Shown one piece after another: positions 7,758 to 14,417 of a stretch of 34,924 bases of DNA (positions within the stretch are counted from its first letter, which is position 1; each line of letters opens with the position of its first letter). A program made the position numbers and the translations under genes. Source of the stretch: Pontibacter pamirensis (GTDB taxonomy: Bacteria > Bacteroidota > Bacteroidia > Cytophagales > Hymenobacteraceae). The stretch spans positions 1-34,924 of the forward strand of contig NZ_SSNI01000052.1 in assembly GCF_010015475.1 (NCBI RefSeq), written 5' to 3'. The notes beneath the pieces are model-generated. The model made no database searches. It was not told the origin of the DNA and saw nothing but the letters and a program-made list of their open reading frames with translations.

Positions 7758-8309
7758 ATGTTTAAAAGATTATTGTTGCTAGTATGCCTGCTCTGCGGGA
7801 TAAATATTGCAAGTGAGGCACAGAAATACAGAACAGCAGCCGGTGTTCGCATTGAAAGCGACCGCTTTGGCGTAACCCTGCAACAGAAGCTACACGAGCA
7901 GGGCACGCTGGAAGCCATTGCAACTGTAGGATCCCGCGATTATAGTGTAACAGGACTATATGAGTGGCACTTCCCGCTACTGGGCAAGCGCTTTAATTAT
8001 TATCTGGGTGCAGGTGCCCACATCGGCAACCTGAAAGACAGGGGCGTATTTACAGGAGGCGATGTGATTCTTGGTGTAGAATATAAGGTGAATGGCCTGC
8101 CTTTCCTGCTCTCCGCTGACGTGAAGCCCGCTTTCCACATCAACCACGACGACTGGATTCAGCTTTCTTCCGGTATTTCGGTGCGCTATGTGCTCATAAA
8201 AGAGAAGAAAGAGAAGAAGAGCATCTGGCCTTTTGGCAATAAGAACAACAAGAAGAAGCAGGAAGAGAAGCCAGGCATCTTCGACATCTTTAAAAAGCAG
8301 GACAATTAG
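7758..8309 (+). CDS. secreted beta-rich protein, possible small outer-membrane barrel, 183 aa
   Basis: I do not recognise a named family. Residues 1-21 are a Sec signal peptide ending near SEAQ. Residues 22-145 alternate polar and hydrophobic residues in strand-sized blocks rich in Gly and aromatics (VRIESDRFGVTLQQK, SVTGLYEWHFPLL, FNYYLGAGAHIG, IQLSSGISVRYVLI), which suggests a small eight-strand-type barrel or an outer-membrane-associated beta protein. The last ~40 residues are a Lys-rich tail (KEKKEKKS...NKNNKKKQEEK) with two hydrophobic F motifs (IWPFGN, IFDIF). That tail would be unusual after a C-terminal barrel strand and may contact peptidoglycan or LPS. It is monocistronic and followed by a strong terminator. 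Confidence 0.7.
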   Translation: MFKRLLLLVCLLCGINIASEAQKYRTAAGVRIESDRFGVTLQQKLHEQGTLEAIATVGSRDYSVTGLYEWHFPLLGKRFNYYLGAGAHIGNLKDRGVFTGGDVILGVEYKVNGLPFLLSADVKPAFHINHDDWIQLSSGISVRYVLIKEKKEKKSIWPFGNKNNKKKQEEKPGIFDIFKKQDN

Positions 8310-8374
8310 CCTTGCCTGCGAACGAAAAAGCGCTGGTAATTTAACTTGTAAACAGAACCTGTAGGCAAAAAGAA

Positions 8375-8398
8375 AAAGCCCGGTGGGGTCCGGGCTTT
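8375..8398 (+). terminator. rho-independent terminator
   Basis: AAAGCCCGG (8375-8383) pairs perfectly with CCGGGCTTT (8390-8398) around the loop TGGGGT, 65 bases after the secreted beta-rich protein. It is A-rich upstream and T-containing downstream. Confidence 0.8.
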
Positions 8399-9065
8399 CA
8401 TTCAGAAGTCGAGCTTTGTCTGGCAGCAAACACCATACGGTTTCGTGTTGCTGTTTAAGTTGTTTCATTTCTTGCTGCAGTTGGGGTAGCCACAGCTTTC
8501 TCGGGTTTAACCAGGTATTACCTGCTACCAAACAATCTCAAGTTGATAATCAATAAAGGGATATTGCTCTTCTTCCTTCTGTTTATTTTTATTTAAACAA
8601 GCTTTGCTTGTGCCTGTCTTCTGTTTTTCTGTTCAGTGCAAAGACGCTACGGCTAGCTTTAAAATCACAAACTTACGTCTGTGTCTTGATGCTGAACTTT
8701 GTAGGTGCGCTATAGCAGCAATGCCCACATACCCTGTGTTTGCAACACCTGCTTAAAGCAGACAAATAACTACATAAACTTTTCAATCCTTGCTGGCTTT
8801 CTCCTCTCTCTCTTCTACCGCCTTAAAGGTTTGCTACTGAATACAATAAGCGCACTTTCCTCCTTAAGCCAGTGTAAAATTAGAGAAGGTGTTCCTGTTT
8901 TAAAAGGTATCACAAAGGCATAACGCAACATAGGAATTTCAGGCGCATTTGCGCTATTGATTGTTACAAATAGCACTCAGAAGCTTATAACATATTATTT
9001 TATTGCTGAAACATGACCTTTTGTAACATCAGGCTGTTTCTCGTAAAAAAGGAGGAGTTACTTGT
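8399..9065. other. 667-bp stretch without a convincing gene
   Basis: I find no reading frame with protein-like character and no tRNA or riboswitch fold. A minus-strand frame covering about 8399-8531 has a somewhat protein-like start (VAGNTWLNPRKLWLPQ), but it runs through the terminator and into the antisense of the neighbouring gene, so it is at best a remnant. The rest is AT-rich and featureless up to the inverted repeat at 9066. Confidence 0.4.
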
Positions 9066-9104
9066 GCAACCTCAGGCTATATAGTAGCTGTAGCCTGAGG
9101 TTGC
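9066..9104. terminator. 14-bp perfect inverted repeat at the end of the mini-gene cluster
   Basis: GCAACCTCAGGCTA (9066-9079) is the exact reverse complement of TAGCCTGAGGTTGC (9091-9104), with an 11-base loop. It spans the 3' end of the third mini-gene, whose stop codon (9077-9079) lies in the distal arm. On the minus strand a T-run follows about 15 bases later, so it may end transcription of the cluster. Confidence 0.55.
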
Positions 9105-9238
9105 GTTGGGGATTCCTGTACAGCAGCATTGGCCAGCAACTGCTGCCTTTGCGCTAAGAGCTCACGCTGGTCAAAGGTGGTTTTGCAGGCAAAGCAGACA
9201 CCAACGAGCAAAGCGAATAAAAGGACAATGATTTTCAT
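9077..9238 (-). CDS. small lipoprotein-like peptide, mini-gene 3 (53 aa)
   Basis: This short frame begins MKIIVLLFALLVGVCFAC. It has the same MKI(I/V)-LLFA start as the two mini-genes upstream, but here the hydrophobic core runs into a Cys at position 18, which could be lipidated. The rest (KTTFDQRELLAQRQQLLANA) is a helical, Gln-rich segment ending in PTQPQATATI, encoded inside a perfect hairpin. It lacks the HH-x-N-x-LP-x-VE motif of its siblings, so it is either a diverged paralogue or only shares the signal. The gap to mini-gene 2 is 61 bases, almost equal to the 62 bases between 2 and 1. The function is unknown. Confidence 0.5.
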   Translation of the reverse strand: MKIIVLLFALLVGVCFACKTTFDQRELLAQRQQLLANAAVQESPTQPQATATI

Positions 9239-9299
9239 AGTTGTATTTTGACTAATGGCGGTAAACGGTACTCTTTTTTTCTGGTTATAGGTTCATTAA

Positions 9300-9464
9300 C
9301 TAACTGCGCTTGGCAGTAATCTCCACAACTGGCAAGAGGTTGCCATGATGCTTGTACTCATTCAGCACTTGTCTTGTGCTTATTTCTTTCATGTCGGAAG
9401 CTGATTTTTTTATTGTTGCTCCGAATGCGAGTACAATGGCGAAAAGAAGAATGATAATTTTCAT
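9300..9464 (-). CDS. small secreted peptide, mini-gene 2 (54 aa)
   Basis: The peptide is 54 aa with a Sec-like signal (MKIIILLFAIVLAFGA), likely cleaved near residue 16. The mature ~38 aa begin TIKKSASDMKEISTRQ and end HHGNLLPVVEITAKRS. It aligns with mini-gene 1 along its length: the LLFA signal, KKSA-D-K-IS-R, then HH-x-N-x-LP-x-VE-x-x-A. Six residues are missing from the central linker. The paralogy, equal spacing and common orientation argue that it is a real gene despite its size. The LPxVE end resembles the plug-entry motif of TonB-linked proteins (LPEVxV), a similarity whose meaning is unclear. The function is unknown. Confidence 0.65.
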   Translation of the reverse strand: MKIIILLFAIVLAFGATIKKSASDMKEISTRQVLNEYKHHGNLLPVVEITAKRS

Positions 9465-9526
9465 AGTAGTATTTTTTATAGCGTTTTTAAATGTTTCGAA
9501 TTGTGTGGTTTGTGTGGTGGCAGAGA

Positions 9527-9709
9527 TTAGATCTCAGCAAAAACCTCTACCTCCGGCAGCATGTTAGGATGGTGCTGGAATCTCTTTAGCTCTTTCTGGT
9601 TTTGCTTTATCTCATTTCTGATAGAGATTGCTTTTAAGTCGTCTGCTGACTTTTTTACATTGGCACTAAACCCGAATGAGAAAGCGAAAAGAAGGATTAC
9701 AATTTTCAT
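9527..9709 (-). CDS. small secreted peptide, mini-gene 1 (60 aa)
   Basis: First and longest of three tandem mini-genes. MKIVILLFAFSFGFSA is a Sec-like signal with probable cleavage after Ala16. The mature part, about 44 aa, is amphipathic and basic (VKKSADDLKAISIRNEIK), then QNQKELKRFQHHPNMLPEVEVFAEI. It shares KKSA-D-K-IS-R and HH-x-N-x-LP-x-VE-x-x-A with mini-gene 2, also visibly at DNA level around the start. No modification enzyme or dedicated exporter is adjacent. Possible roles include a periplasmic peptide, signalling peptide or toxin; none can be chosen from sequence. Upstream lies a 340-bp divergent intergenic region with operator-like palindromes. Confidence 0.65.
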   Translation of the reverse strand: MKIVILLFAFSFGFSANVKKSADDLKAISIRNEIKQNQKELKRFQHHPNMLPEVEVFAEI

Positions 9710-9822
9710 GGTCTTGGGATTTAAATGTTATCGATTTGTTTATCTTTCTGCTCTAATAGATAGAGACTTAGGTTAAAAGGTTGCTTGCATGCCCTATAAT
9801 TTTTTTTATTTCTAATTGTCCA

Positions 9823-9856
9823 AATACATTAAACGTGCCAACACCTTTAATGTATT
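9823..9856. repeat. long hairpin in the divergent intergenic region
   Basis: AATACATTAAA (9823-9833) pairs with TTTAATGTATT (9846-9856). Inside it, GTG (9835-9837) pairs with CAC (9842-9844) around CCAA, with one C-C mismatch between. It is AT-rich and lacks a clean T-tract, so an operator or an RNA leader element for either flanking unit is as likely as a terminator. Confidence 0.5.
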
Positions 9857-9906
9857 GATTTTCAGTACTTTACAATCATAAACCCGGTATATTCCATAGC
9901 ATAAAC

Positions 9907-9944
9907 TGTCCGGTGCCGAACACCTAATTGTTCGCTAGCGGACA
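9907..9944. promoter_or_regulatory. two operator-like palindromes, TGTYCG-N4-CGRACA
   Basis: TGTCCGGTGCCGAACA (9907-9922) and TGTTCGCTAGCGGACA (9929-9944) are each near-palindromes of the form TGTYCG-N4-CGRACA, and they are inverted copies of each other separated by six bases. Such paired symmetric boxes are typical of dimeric repressors (the PadR/MarR/TetR type of site). They sit about 110 bases before the desaturase gene and about 200 bases before the mini-gene cluster. No regulator gene is adjacent, so the target and the protein are unknown. Confidence 0.55.
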
Positions 9945-10054
9945 ACTTTCATTTTTTTCGCCCCGGCTGCTCCGGCTGCACTTCTTTTTTTCCGGCAAAC
10001 TAGTCGCTCAGAGGCGGGTTTGCTGTAACTTATGAGCAGCTTTAGCTGTAGCTA

Positions 10055-10927
10055 ATGGGAATGAAAATCATGTTCCCGAAGTTTGATAAAATAGGCATGC
10101 CTTTGTTAGGGGTAGCCGCTGCAGCGCTTTTTTTGCTTGAGGCAAAGCGAGAGTTGCGCAAGCGTACGCGCCCAAAGCCAGAGCGGCTTTTAGAAAACAG
10201 CAGTGTGGCAGCAGCAGCATTGCCTGCCTTGCGGCTGTTGCTGGTACCTGCCATGTATGCCGCGGCACGCCAGGCTAATAAACACAGGTTTGGATTGTTA
10301 AGGTGGCTGGGGCTTCCGGAGTGGGTGCGTTATACGGCTGGGTTTCTGCTGCTCGATTACACAAACTACCTCTGGCACGTACTGCTGCATAAATCAGACA
10401 CCCTCTGGCGCTTCCACAATGTGCACCACATCGACCTGGACCTGGACCTTTCCTCTGCCTGGCGTTTTCATATAGGGGAAAACATTGCCTCTGTGCCGTA
10501 CCGGAGTGCTGCCATAGCGCTGCTTGGTGTGCCTGCACCACTGGTGCTTTTTTATGAAGTTATTTTTGAAGGATGCACTGCCTTTCATCATTCCAACATG
10601 CGGCTGCCTTACAAGGTGGAGCGGCAACTGTGCAAGGTAATGGTTACGCCACGCATGCACGGCATTCACCACTCTATTGTGGCCCAGGAGACAAACAGCA
10701 ACTTCTCCGTCATCTTCTCGTGGTGGGACCGCCTGCACCAGTCGCTGCGCCTGAATGTGCCGCAGGATGAGATTACCATTGGTGTACCGGCCTACCGCAA
10801 CCCAAAGGAACAGTCGCCGAAGCACCTCTTTATGATGCCTTTTGAGCGACAGCGGCCGTGGCAGTTGCCGGATGGCACGGTGCCGGAGCGGGAGACGCGG
10901 CTCTCGCCTGAACTATTGCTTCCTTAG
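10055..10927 (+). CDS. fatty acid hydroxylase / sterol desaturase family membrane protein
   Basis: A 290-aa di-iron membrane oxygenase of the fatty acid hydroxylase superfamily. The histidine clusters are H108-x3-H112, H121-NV-H124-H125, H178-H179 and H202-GI-H205-H206, matching the HX3H, HX2HH and HX2HH layout that binds two irons. Hydrophobic helices lie at about 15-30, 55-72, 92-112 and 150-175. In bacteria such enzymes act on sterols, carotenoids, sphingolipids or fatty acids, and the substrate cannot be read from the sequence. ATG codons at 10055 and 10061 are both possible starts. It is transcribed away from the mini-gene cluster and lies downstream of the twin operator-like palindromes. 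Confidence 0.9.
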   Translation: MGMKIMFPKFDKIGMPLLGVAAAALFLLEAKRELRKRTRPKPERLLENSSVAAAALPALRLLLVPAMYAAARQANKHRFGLLRWLGLPEWVRYTAGFLLLDYTNYLWHVLLHKSDTLWRFHNVHHIDLDLDLSSAWRFHIGENIASVPYRSAAIALLGVPAPLVLFYEVIFEGCTAFHHSNMRLPYKVERQLCKVMVTPRMHGIHHSIVAQETNSNFSVIFSWWDRLHQSLRLNVPQDEITIGVPAYRNPKEQSPKHLFMMPFERQRPWQLPDGTVPERETRLSPELLLP

Positions 10928-11033
10928 CATGTTATAAAGCAAGGTGCTGTAACATCAGCTGAACATACTGATTCCCCTCAACCAGGCGGCAATATGTACA
11001 GTATAAGGTACCTATCTTAAGTGTAGACGAATT

Positions 11034-11879
11034 ATGGAACTAGTGAAAGGAAGGCTGATTGCATTGGGGGGAGGAGATGACGAAGGTTTGATAAAGCTGA
11101 TCCGGTCCAATATATGTGAATTAACTTCACATATAGAAGTAATAGCCACAGCTACTCCCCAGGCTTTGGATGCCATAGATTCTGGTAACGCTTATAAAGA
11201 GGCTTTTGAGGAACTTGGATGCCACGATGTGCGCTTTATGCACATAGACGAAGACCACCCCGCCGATACAGCCGATAACCTGCAGCGCATCGGCAGTGCA
11301 AGCGTTATCTTCTTTACCGGAGGCGACCAGGTGCGGCTCGCTGATTTCCTGAACGGCACCGAGCTGCTCCACATCATGCGCCACCGCTACCGCACCGAAG
11401 ATATTATTGTAGCAGGCACAAGCGCTGGTGCAGCTATTATGTCTGACCGGATGATTTACAACGGTTATGGGCACTATTCGCTCATCAAGGGTGAGATGAA
11501 AACCACCAGGGGCTGCTCTTTTATCCATAACGTATACATCGACTCGCACTTTGCTGAGCGAGGCCGTTTTGGCCGCCTGGCCCATGCCGTAGCCCACGAC
11601 CCGGAGTATGTGGGCATTGGGTTGAGCGAAGAAACTGGCATCATCATAAAAGAAGGAGACCAGGTGGAGGTGTTTGGCTCGGGCGTGGTGACTATCATAG
11701 ATGCCAGCCAGATACGTTTTTCCAACACGCGTGACGTAGAGGAGAATGCGCCTATAGCCGTAGAGAACCTGAAAATGCACCTGCTGGTGCACGGCTACCG
11801 TTATTGCCTGCGGGAACATCTGTTTCAGCCGGTACCACAAAACGAAAGCGCTACTTCAGGAGCTGTGCCAGAGAAGTAG
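11034..11879 (+). CDS. cyanophycinase (peptidase family S51)
   Basis: A 281-aa serine peptidase-type enzyme. It starts GRLIALGGGDDEG, has FFTGGDQVRLADFL at about 93-107, and the nucleophile elbow AGTSAGAAIMSD with Ser130, all diagnostic of cyanophycinase. The HFAERGRFGRL segment follows, as in known members. The family cleaves cyanophycin (multi-Arg-Asp) to beta-Asp-Arg dipeptides. The protein has no signal peptide, so it would act in the cytoplasm. No cyanophycin synthetase (cphA) or isoaspartyl dipeptidase lies in the window. The last codons form one arm of a terminator-like hairpin. It is convergent with the thioredoxin-reductase-like gene. Confidence 0.93.
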   Translation: MELVKGRLIALGGGDDEGLIKLIRSNICELTSHIEVIATATPQALDAIDSGNAYKEAFEELGCHDVRFMHIDEDHPADTADNLQRIGSASVIFFTGGDQVRLADFLNGTELLHIMRHRYRTEDIIVAGTSAGAAIMSDRMIYNGYGHYSLIKGEMKTTRGCSFIHNVYIDSHFAERGRFGRLAHAVAHDPEYVGIGLSEETGIIIKEGDQVEVFGSGVVTIIDASQIRFSNTRDVEENAPIAVENLKMHLLVHGYRYCLREHLFQPVPQNESATSGAVPEK

Positions 11880-11886
11880 CGCTTTC
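11844..11886. terminator. bidirectional terminator-like hairpin overlapping the cyanophycinase 3' end
   Basis: GAAAGCGCTACTTC (11844-11857) and GAAGTAGCGCTTTC (11873-11886) are perfect 14-bp arms. The cyanophycinase stop codon (11877-11879) lies in the second arm, so the hairpin is partly coding. It sits between two convergent genes and probably serves both. Confidence 0.65.
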
Positions 11887-11907
11887 TGCTTCCAGGGTAT
11901 AGCAGCT

Positions 11908-12810
11908 TTAATTCACTTTCTTCCTGTCTTCCTGCTGTAGCTCCATGTTGATGGCAACACCCGCTTTAGCACCTTCTGCAGCCGCCACTATTACCATTTG
12001 CACGTCGCGGGCAGCATCTCCGGCCACATACAGGCCTGGTATGTTAGACTGCTGCAGGCGGCGGGTCACGATTACCCCTGCGCTTGTAAATTCGCAGCCC
12101 AACATTTCACCCAGGTTAGACTGCTGCTTTGTACCCTCCGAAAAGAACATCGCCTGCTGCGCACGCTTCTCTCCGTTTTGCAACACAATATGCTGCAGGT
12201 TACCGTCCTCTCCCTCCAAACGCTGAATTTTCTCTTTCTCCACCTTCACTTCGTTTGCCTCCAGCAGTTCAAGATCAGCGCGTTGCAGTTCGTCTGTGCC
12301 GTCTGTGAAGAGCGTTACATCAGCACTCCAGTTCTTCATGGCGAGCGCCTGCCCAATGCCACTACGGTCTTTGCCATACACCGCAATGGCCTTATCCCGA
12401 CTTTCCCAGCCATCACAGTAGGGGCAGTGATGTACCGTTGTGCCATAAAAGGCCTCCAGCCCCTCCACCTCCGGCAGAATGTCTTTCAAGCCAGTGGCCA
12501 GCAGGAGTTTGCGCGAGTGGTAAACAGTGCCATCTGCATCGTTCACCACAAACTGCCCTTTGCTATAAGTGGCAGATGCTACTTCCAGGTCCTTCAGTTC
12601 AACGCCATATTTTACCAGTTCCTCTCTGCCTTTTTGTATAAACTCACCTGGTTTGGCGCCGTCGCTGGTCAGGAAACCGTTCATCCTCCTGGCCCAGCGG
12701 TTCCGGGGCTTACCGCCGTCAAACACAATAACTTTTCGCCTGGAGCGCCCCAGCAGCATCGCTGCATTCAGTCCGGCCGGGCCGCCTCCAATAATAATCA
12801 CATCGTACAT
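11908..12810 (-). CDS. thioredoxin-reductase-like NAD(P)/FAD oxidoreductase
   Basis: A 300-aa two-dinucleotide-fold flavoprotein. The FAD-binding GGGPAGLNAAMLLGRS sits at 8-23, the redox-active CPYC at 129-132 (HHCPYCDGWE), the NAD(P) region near IAVYGKDRSGIGQ, and the closing FAD motif GLYVAGDAARDVQMV at about 263-277. The ATG loop at about 106-108 is also present. The CPYC in place of the CATC of TrxB, and the shorter length, put it among TrxR-like proteins that reduce low-molecular-weight disulfides or other partners, so the physiological acceptor is uncertain. It is monocistronic and divergent from the FadL gene, 360 bp away. Confidence 0.9.
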   Translation of the reverse strand: MYDVIIIGGGPAGLNAAMLLGRSRRKVIVFDGGKPRNRWARRMNGFLTSDGAKPGEFIQKGREELVKYGVELKDLEVASATYSKGQFVVNDADGTVYHSRKLLLATGLKDILPEVEGLEAFYGTTVHHCPYCDGWESRDKAIAVYGKDRSGIGQALAMKNWSADVTLFTDGTDELQRADLELLEANEVKVEKEKIQRLEGEDGNLQHIVLQNGEKRAQQAMFFSEGTKQQSNLGEMLGCEFTSAGVIVTRRLQQSNIPGLYVAGDAARDVQMVIVAAAEGAKAGVAINMELQQEDRKKVN

Positions 12811-13020
12811 AAACTTCTTTTCTGATTCCGAAGATTTCTAAACGTAACACAGCTGAATTAGATAGACGAAATGGCAGGATAAAATTATACTTTACCTGTA
12901 GCAGGCAAGCCATCAAAACAGCAAGCAGATTTTAGGAAGGTGCTGAAAACCATGCGAATTAACAAATACAGGGCGATTGCTGCGTATAAGTTTTCTGCAG
13001 ATTTTTTACTTTTAGGAGCC

Positions 13021-13050
13021 AGAAATCAGCCTATTGTTGCACTGATTTCT
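13021..13050. repeat. 9-bp inverted repeat upstream of the FadL promoter
   Basis: AGAAATCAG (13021-13029) and CTGATTTCT (13042-13050) are perfect arms around 12 bases, located about 50 bases before the promoter of the FadL gene. It could be an operator. Otherwise I see nothing in 12811-13100. Confidence 0.35.
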
Positions 13051-13100
13051 AAGAGTTTCCCTATTTTTCGACTCAAATTGAAAAATATTTGAAAAACGTA

Positions 13101-13130
13101 TTGCCAGTAGCTGCATTAACAATATATTTG
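13101..13130 (+). promoter_or_regulatory. Bacteroidota sigma-A-type promoter of the FadL gene
   Basis: TTG at 13101-13103, a 19-base spacer and TATATTTG at 13123-13130 match the Bacteroidota consensus TTTG-N19-TAnnTTTG in spacing and in all -7 positions. The start codon lies 40 bases further downstream. Confidence 0.7.
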
Positions 13131-13170
13131 TTTAGACGAATCATCACCCTACATAAAACATTTCGCTTAC

Positions 13171-14403
13171 ATGAAAAGTAAACTTTTAGCCTTATTAGGC
13201 GGCACATTACTCTCGGCCTCAGCCATGGCCGGGGGCTACCAGGTGAATCTGGCCAGCCAGCGGCAAATCGGCATGGGCCACACAGGCACCGGTATTCAAA
13301 CCGGAACATCCAGCATCTTCTTTAACCCGGGCGCCATGAGCTACCTGCGTGAGAATGGTGTGACGGTTGGTGCCTCCGGCATTATTGCCAAAATAGCTTA
13401 CCGGGCTCCTGAGCCAGGCGGCGTGGAAGCCATGACAGACAATCCACTGGGTACTCCTTTCCAACTTTATGGTGTATATGGTATAAATGACAAATTAAAG
13501 GCAGGCCTGGGTATTTATACGCCATTTGGTTCTTCTGTAAACTGGGGGGATGAGTGGAGTGGCCGGTTTGGCTTAAATGAGCTTTCCTTGCAGGCTATAT
13601 TCATTCAGCCAACGCTGAGTTACCAGATCACAGATCAGATTGGTGTTGGTGTTGGTTTTGTATATGCAGTTGGCGGTGTAAACCTGCAGCGCAGTATTCC
13701 GGTGCAAAACCAGCAGGGAGCGTATGGCAGAGCAGAACTCGATGGCGATGCAAGCGGTGTTGGCTTTAACGCAGGCATTTTCTTCAAGCCTTCGGAAAAA
13801 TTCTCTGTGGGTCTGAACTACCGCTCCAAAGTGGATATGAAGGTGGAGGGTGGCGATGCTACCTTCACGGTTGCCGAGTCTATAAGCTCTCGTTTCCCGG
13901 CTGGCACTCAGTTTGATGCCCAGCTTCCATTACCTTCAACCCTTACTTTAGGCCTAGGTTTTATGCCAACTGAAGCCTTAACGATTGCAGTGGATGTGAG
14001 CCGCGTAGGCTGGAGCGCGTACGAGAGCCTTCGCTTCGACTATACTGCAGCGATAAACGGTGCTGATTTCTCTGAAAACGCCCGTAATTACGAGGATGCT
14101 TACATTTACCGTATAGGCGCTGAGTACAAACTATCAGACGCAGTGGCACTGCGCGGCGGTGCCTACTACGACAACACTCCTGTTATGGAAGGTTATCTTA
14201 CCCCGGAAACACCAGACGCAAATGCACTAGGCCTTTCTGCCGGTATTGGCTTTGCTGTCTCTGATAATTTCAGCATCGATGCTTCCTTCCTCTACATCAA
14301 CAAAGAAGAGAGAACGGACACCGGTGCTTTGGCTGGCGGCATCGCTGGTACATATAAGTCTGTTGCCTACATTCCGGGTATCGGCTTGAATTTCAAATTT
14401 TAA
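13171..14403 (+). CDS. OmpP1/FadL-family outer membrane transporter
   Basis: A 410-aa outer-membrane barrel for long-chain fatty acids or other hydrophobic compounds. The signal peptide covers residues 1-20 (ending SAMA), and the mature protein starts GGYQVNLASQRQIGMGHTGT, the hatch-like N-terminus of the family. Gly/aromatic-rich strands follow, with NPGAMSYL near residue 52 and LPLPSTLTLGLGFMPTEALTIAVDV near residue 255, both family hallmarks. It ends with a C-terminal Phe (GIGLNFKF), the barrel-insertion signal. A good promoter is visible, and the SGNH lipoprotein starts 15 bases after the stop, so the two form an operon. Confidence 0.95.
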   Translation: MKSKLLALLGGTLLSASAMAGGYQVNLASQRQIGMGHTGTGIQTGTSSIFFNPGAMSYLRENGVTVGASGIIAKIAYRAPEPGGVEAMTDNPLGTPFQLYGVYGINDKLKAGLGIYTPFGSSVNWGDEWSGRFGLNELSLQAIFIQPTLSYQITDQIGVGVGFVYAVGGVNLQRSIPVQNQQGAYGRAELDGDASGVGFNAGIFFKPSEKFSVGLNYRSKVDMKVEGGDATFTVAESISSRFPAGTQFDAQLPLPSTLTLGLGFMPTEALTIAVDVSRVGWSAYESLRFDYTAAINGADFSENARNYEDAYIYRIGAEYKLSDAVALRGGAYYDNTPVMEGYLTPETPDANALGLSAGIGFAVSDNFSIDASFLYINKEERTDTGALAGGIAGTYKSVAYIPGIGLNFKF

Positions 14404-14417
14404 TTCTCCCAAAGAAC

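Noticed and set aside
8399..8531. Minus-strand frame beginning VAGNTWLNPRKLWLPQ as a gene start
   Set aside because: It runs through a strong terminator and continues as antisense of the secreted beta-rich protein. No family was recognised, so at most it is a remnant.
8705..8923. Plus-strand frame of 72 residues in the gene-free stretch
   Set aside because: No signal peptide, no family likeness, composition typical of non-coding DNA.
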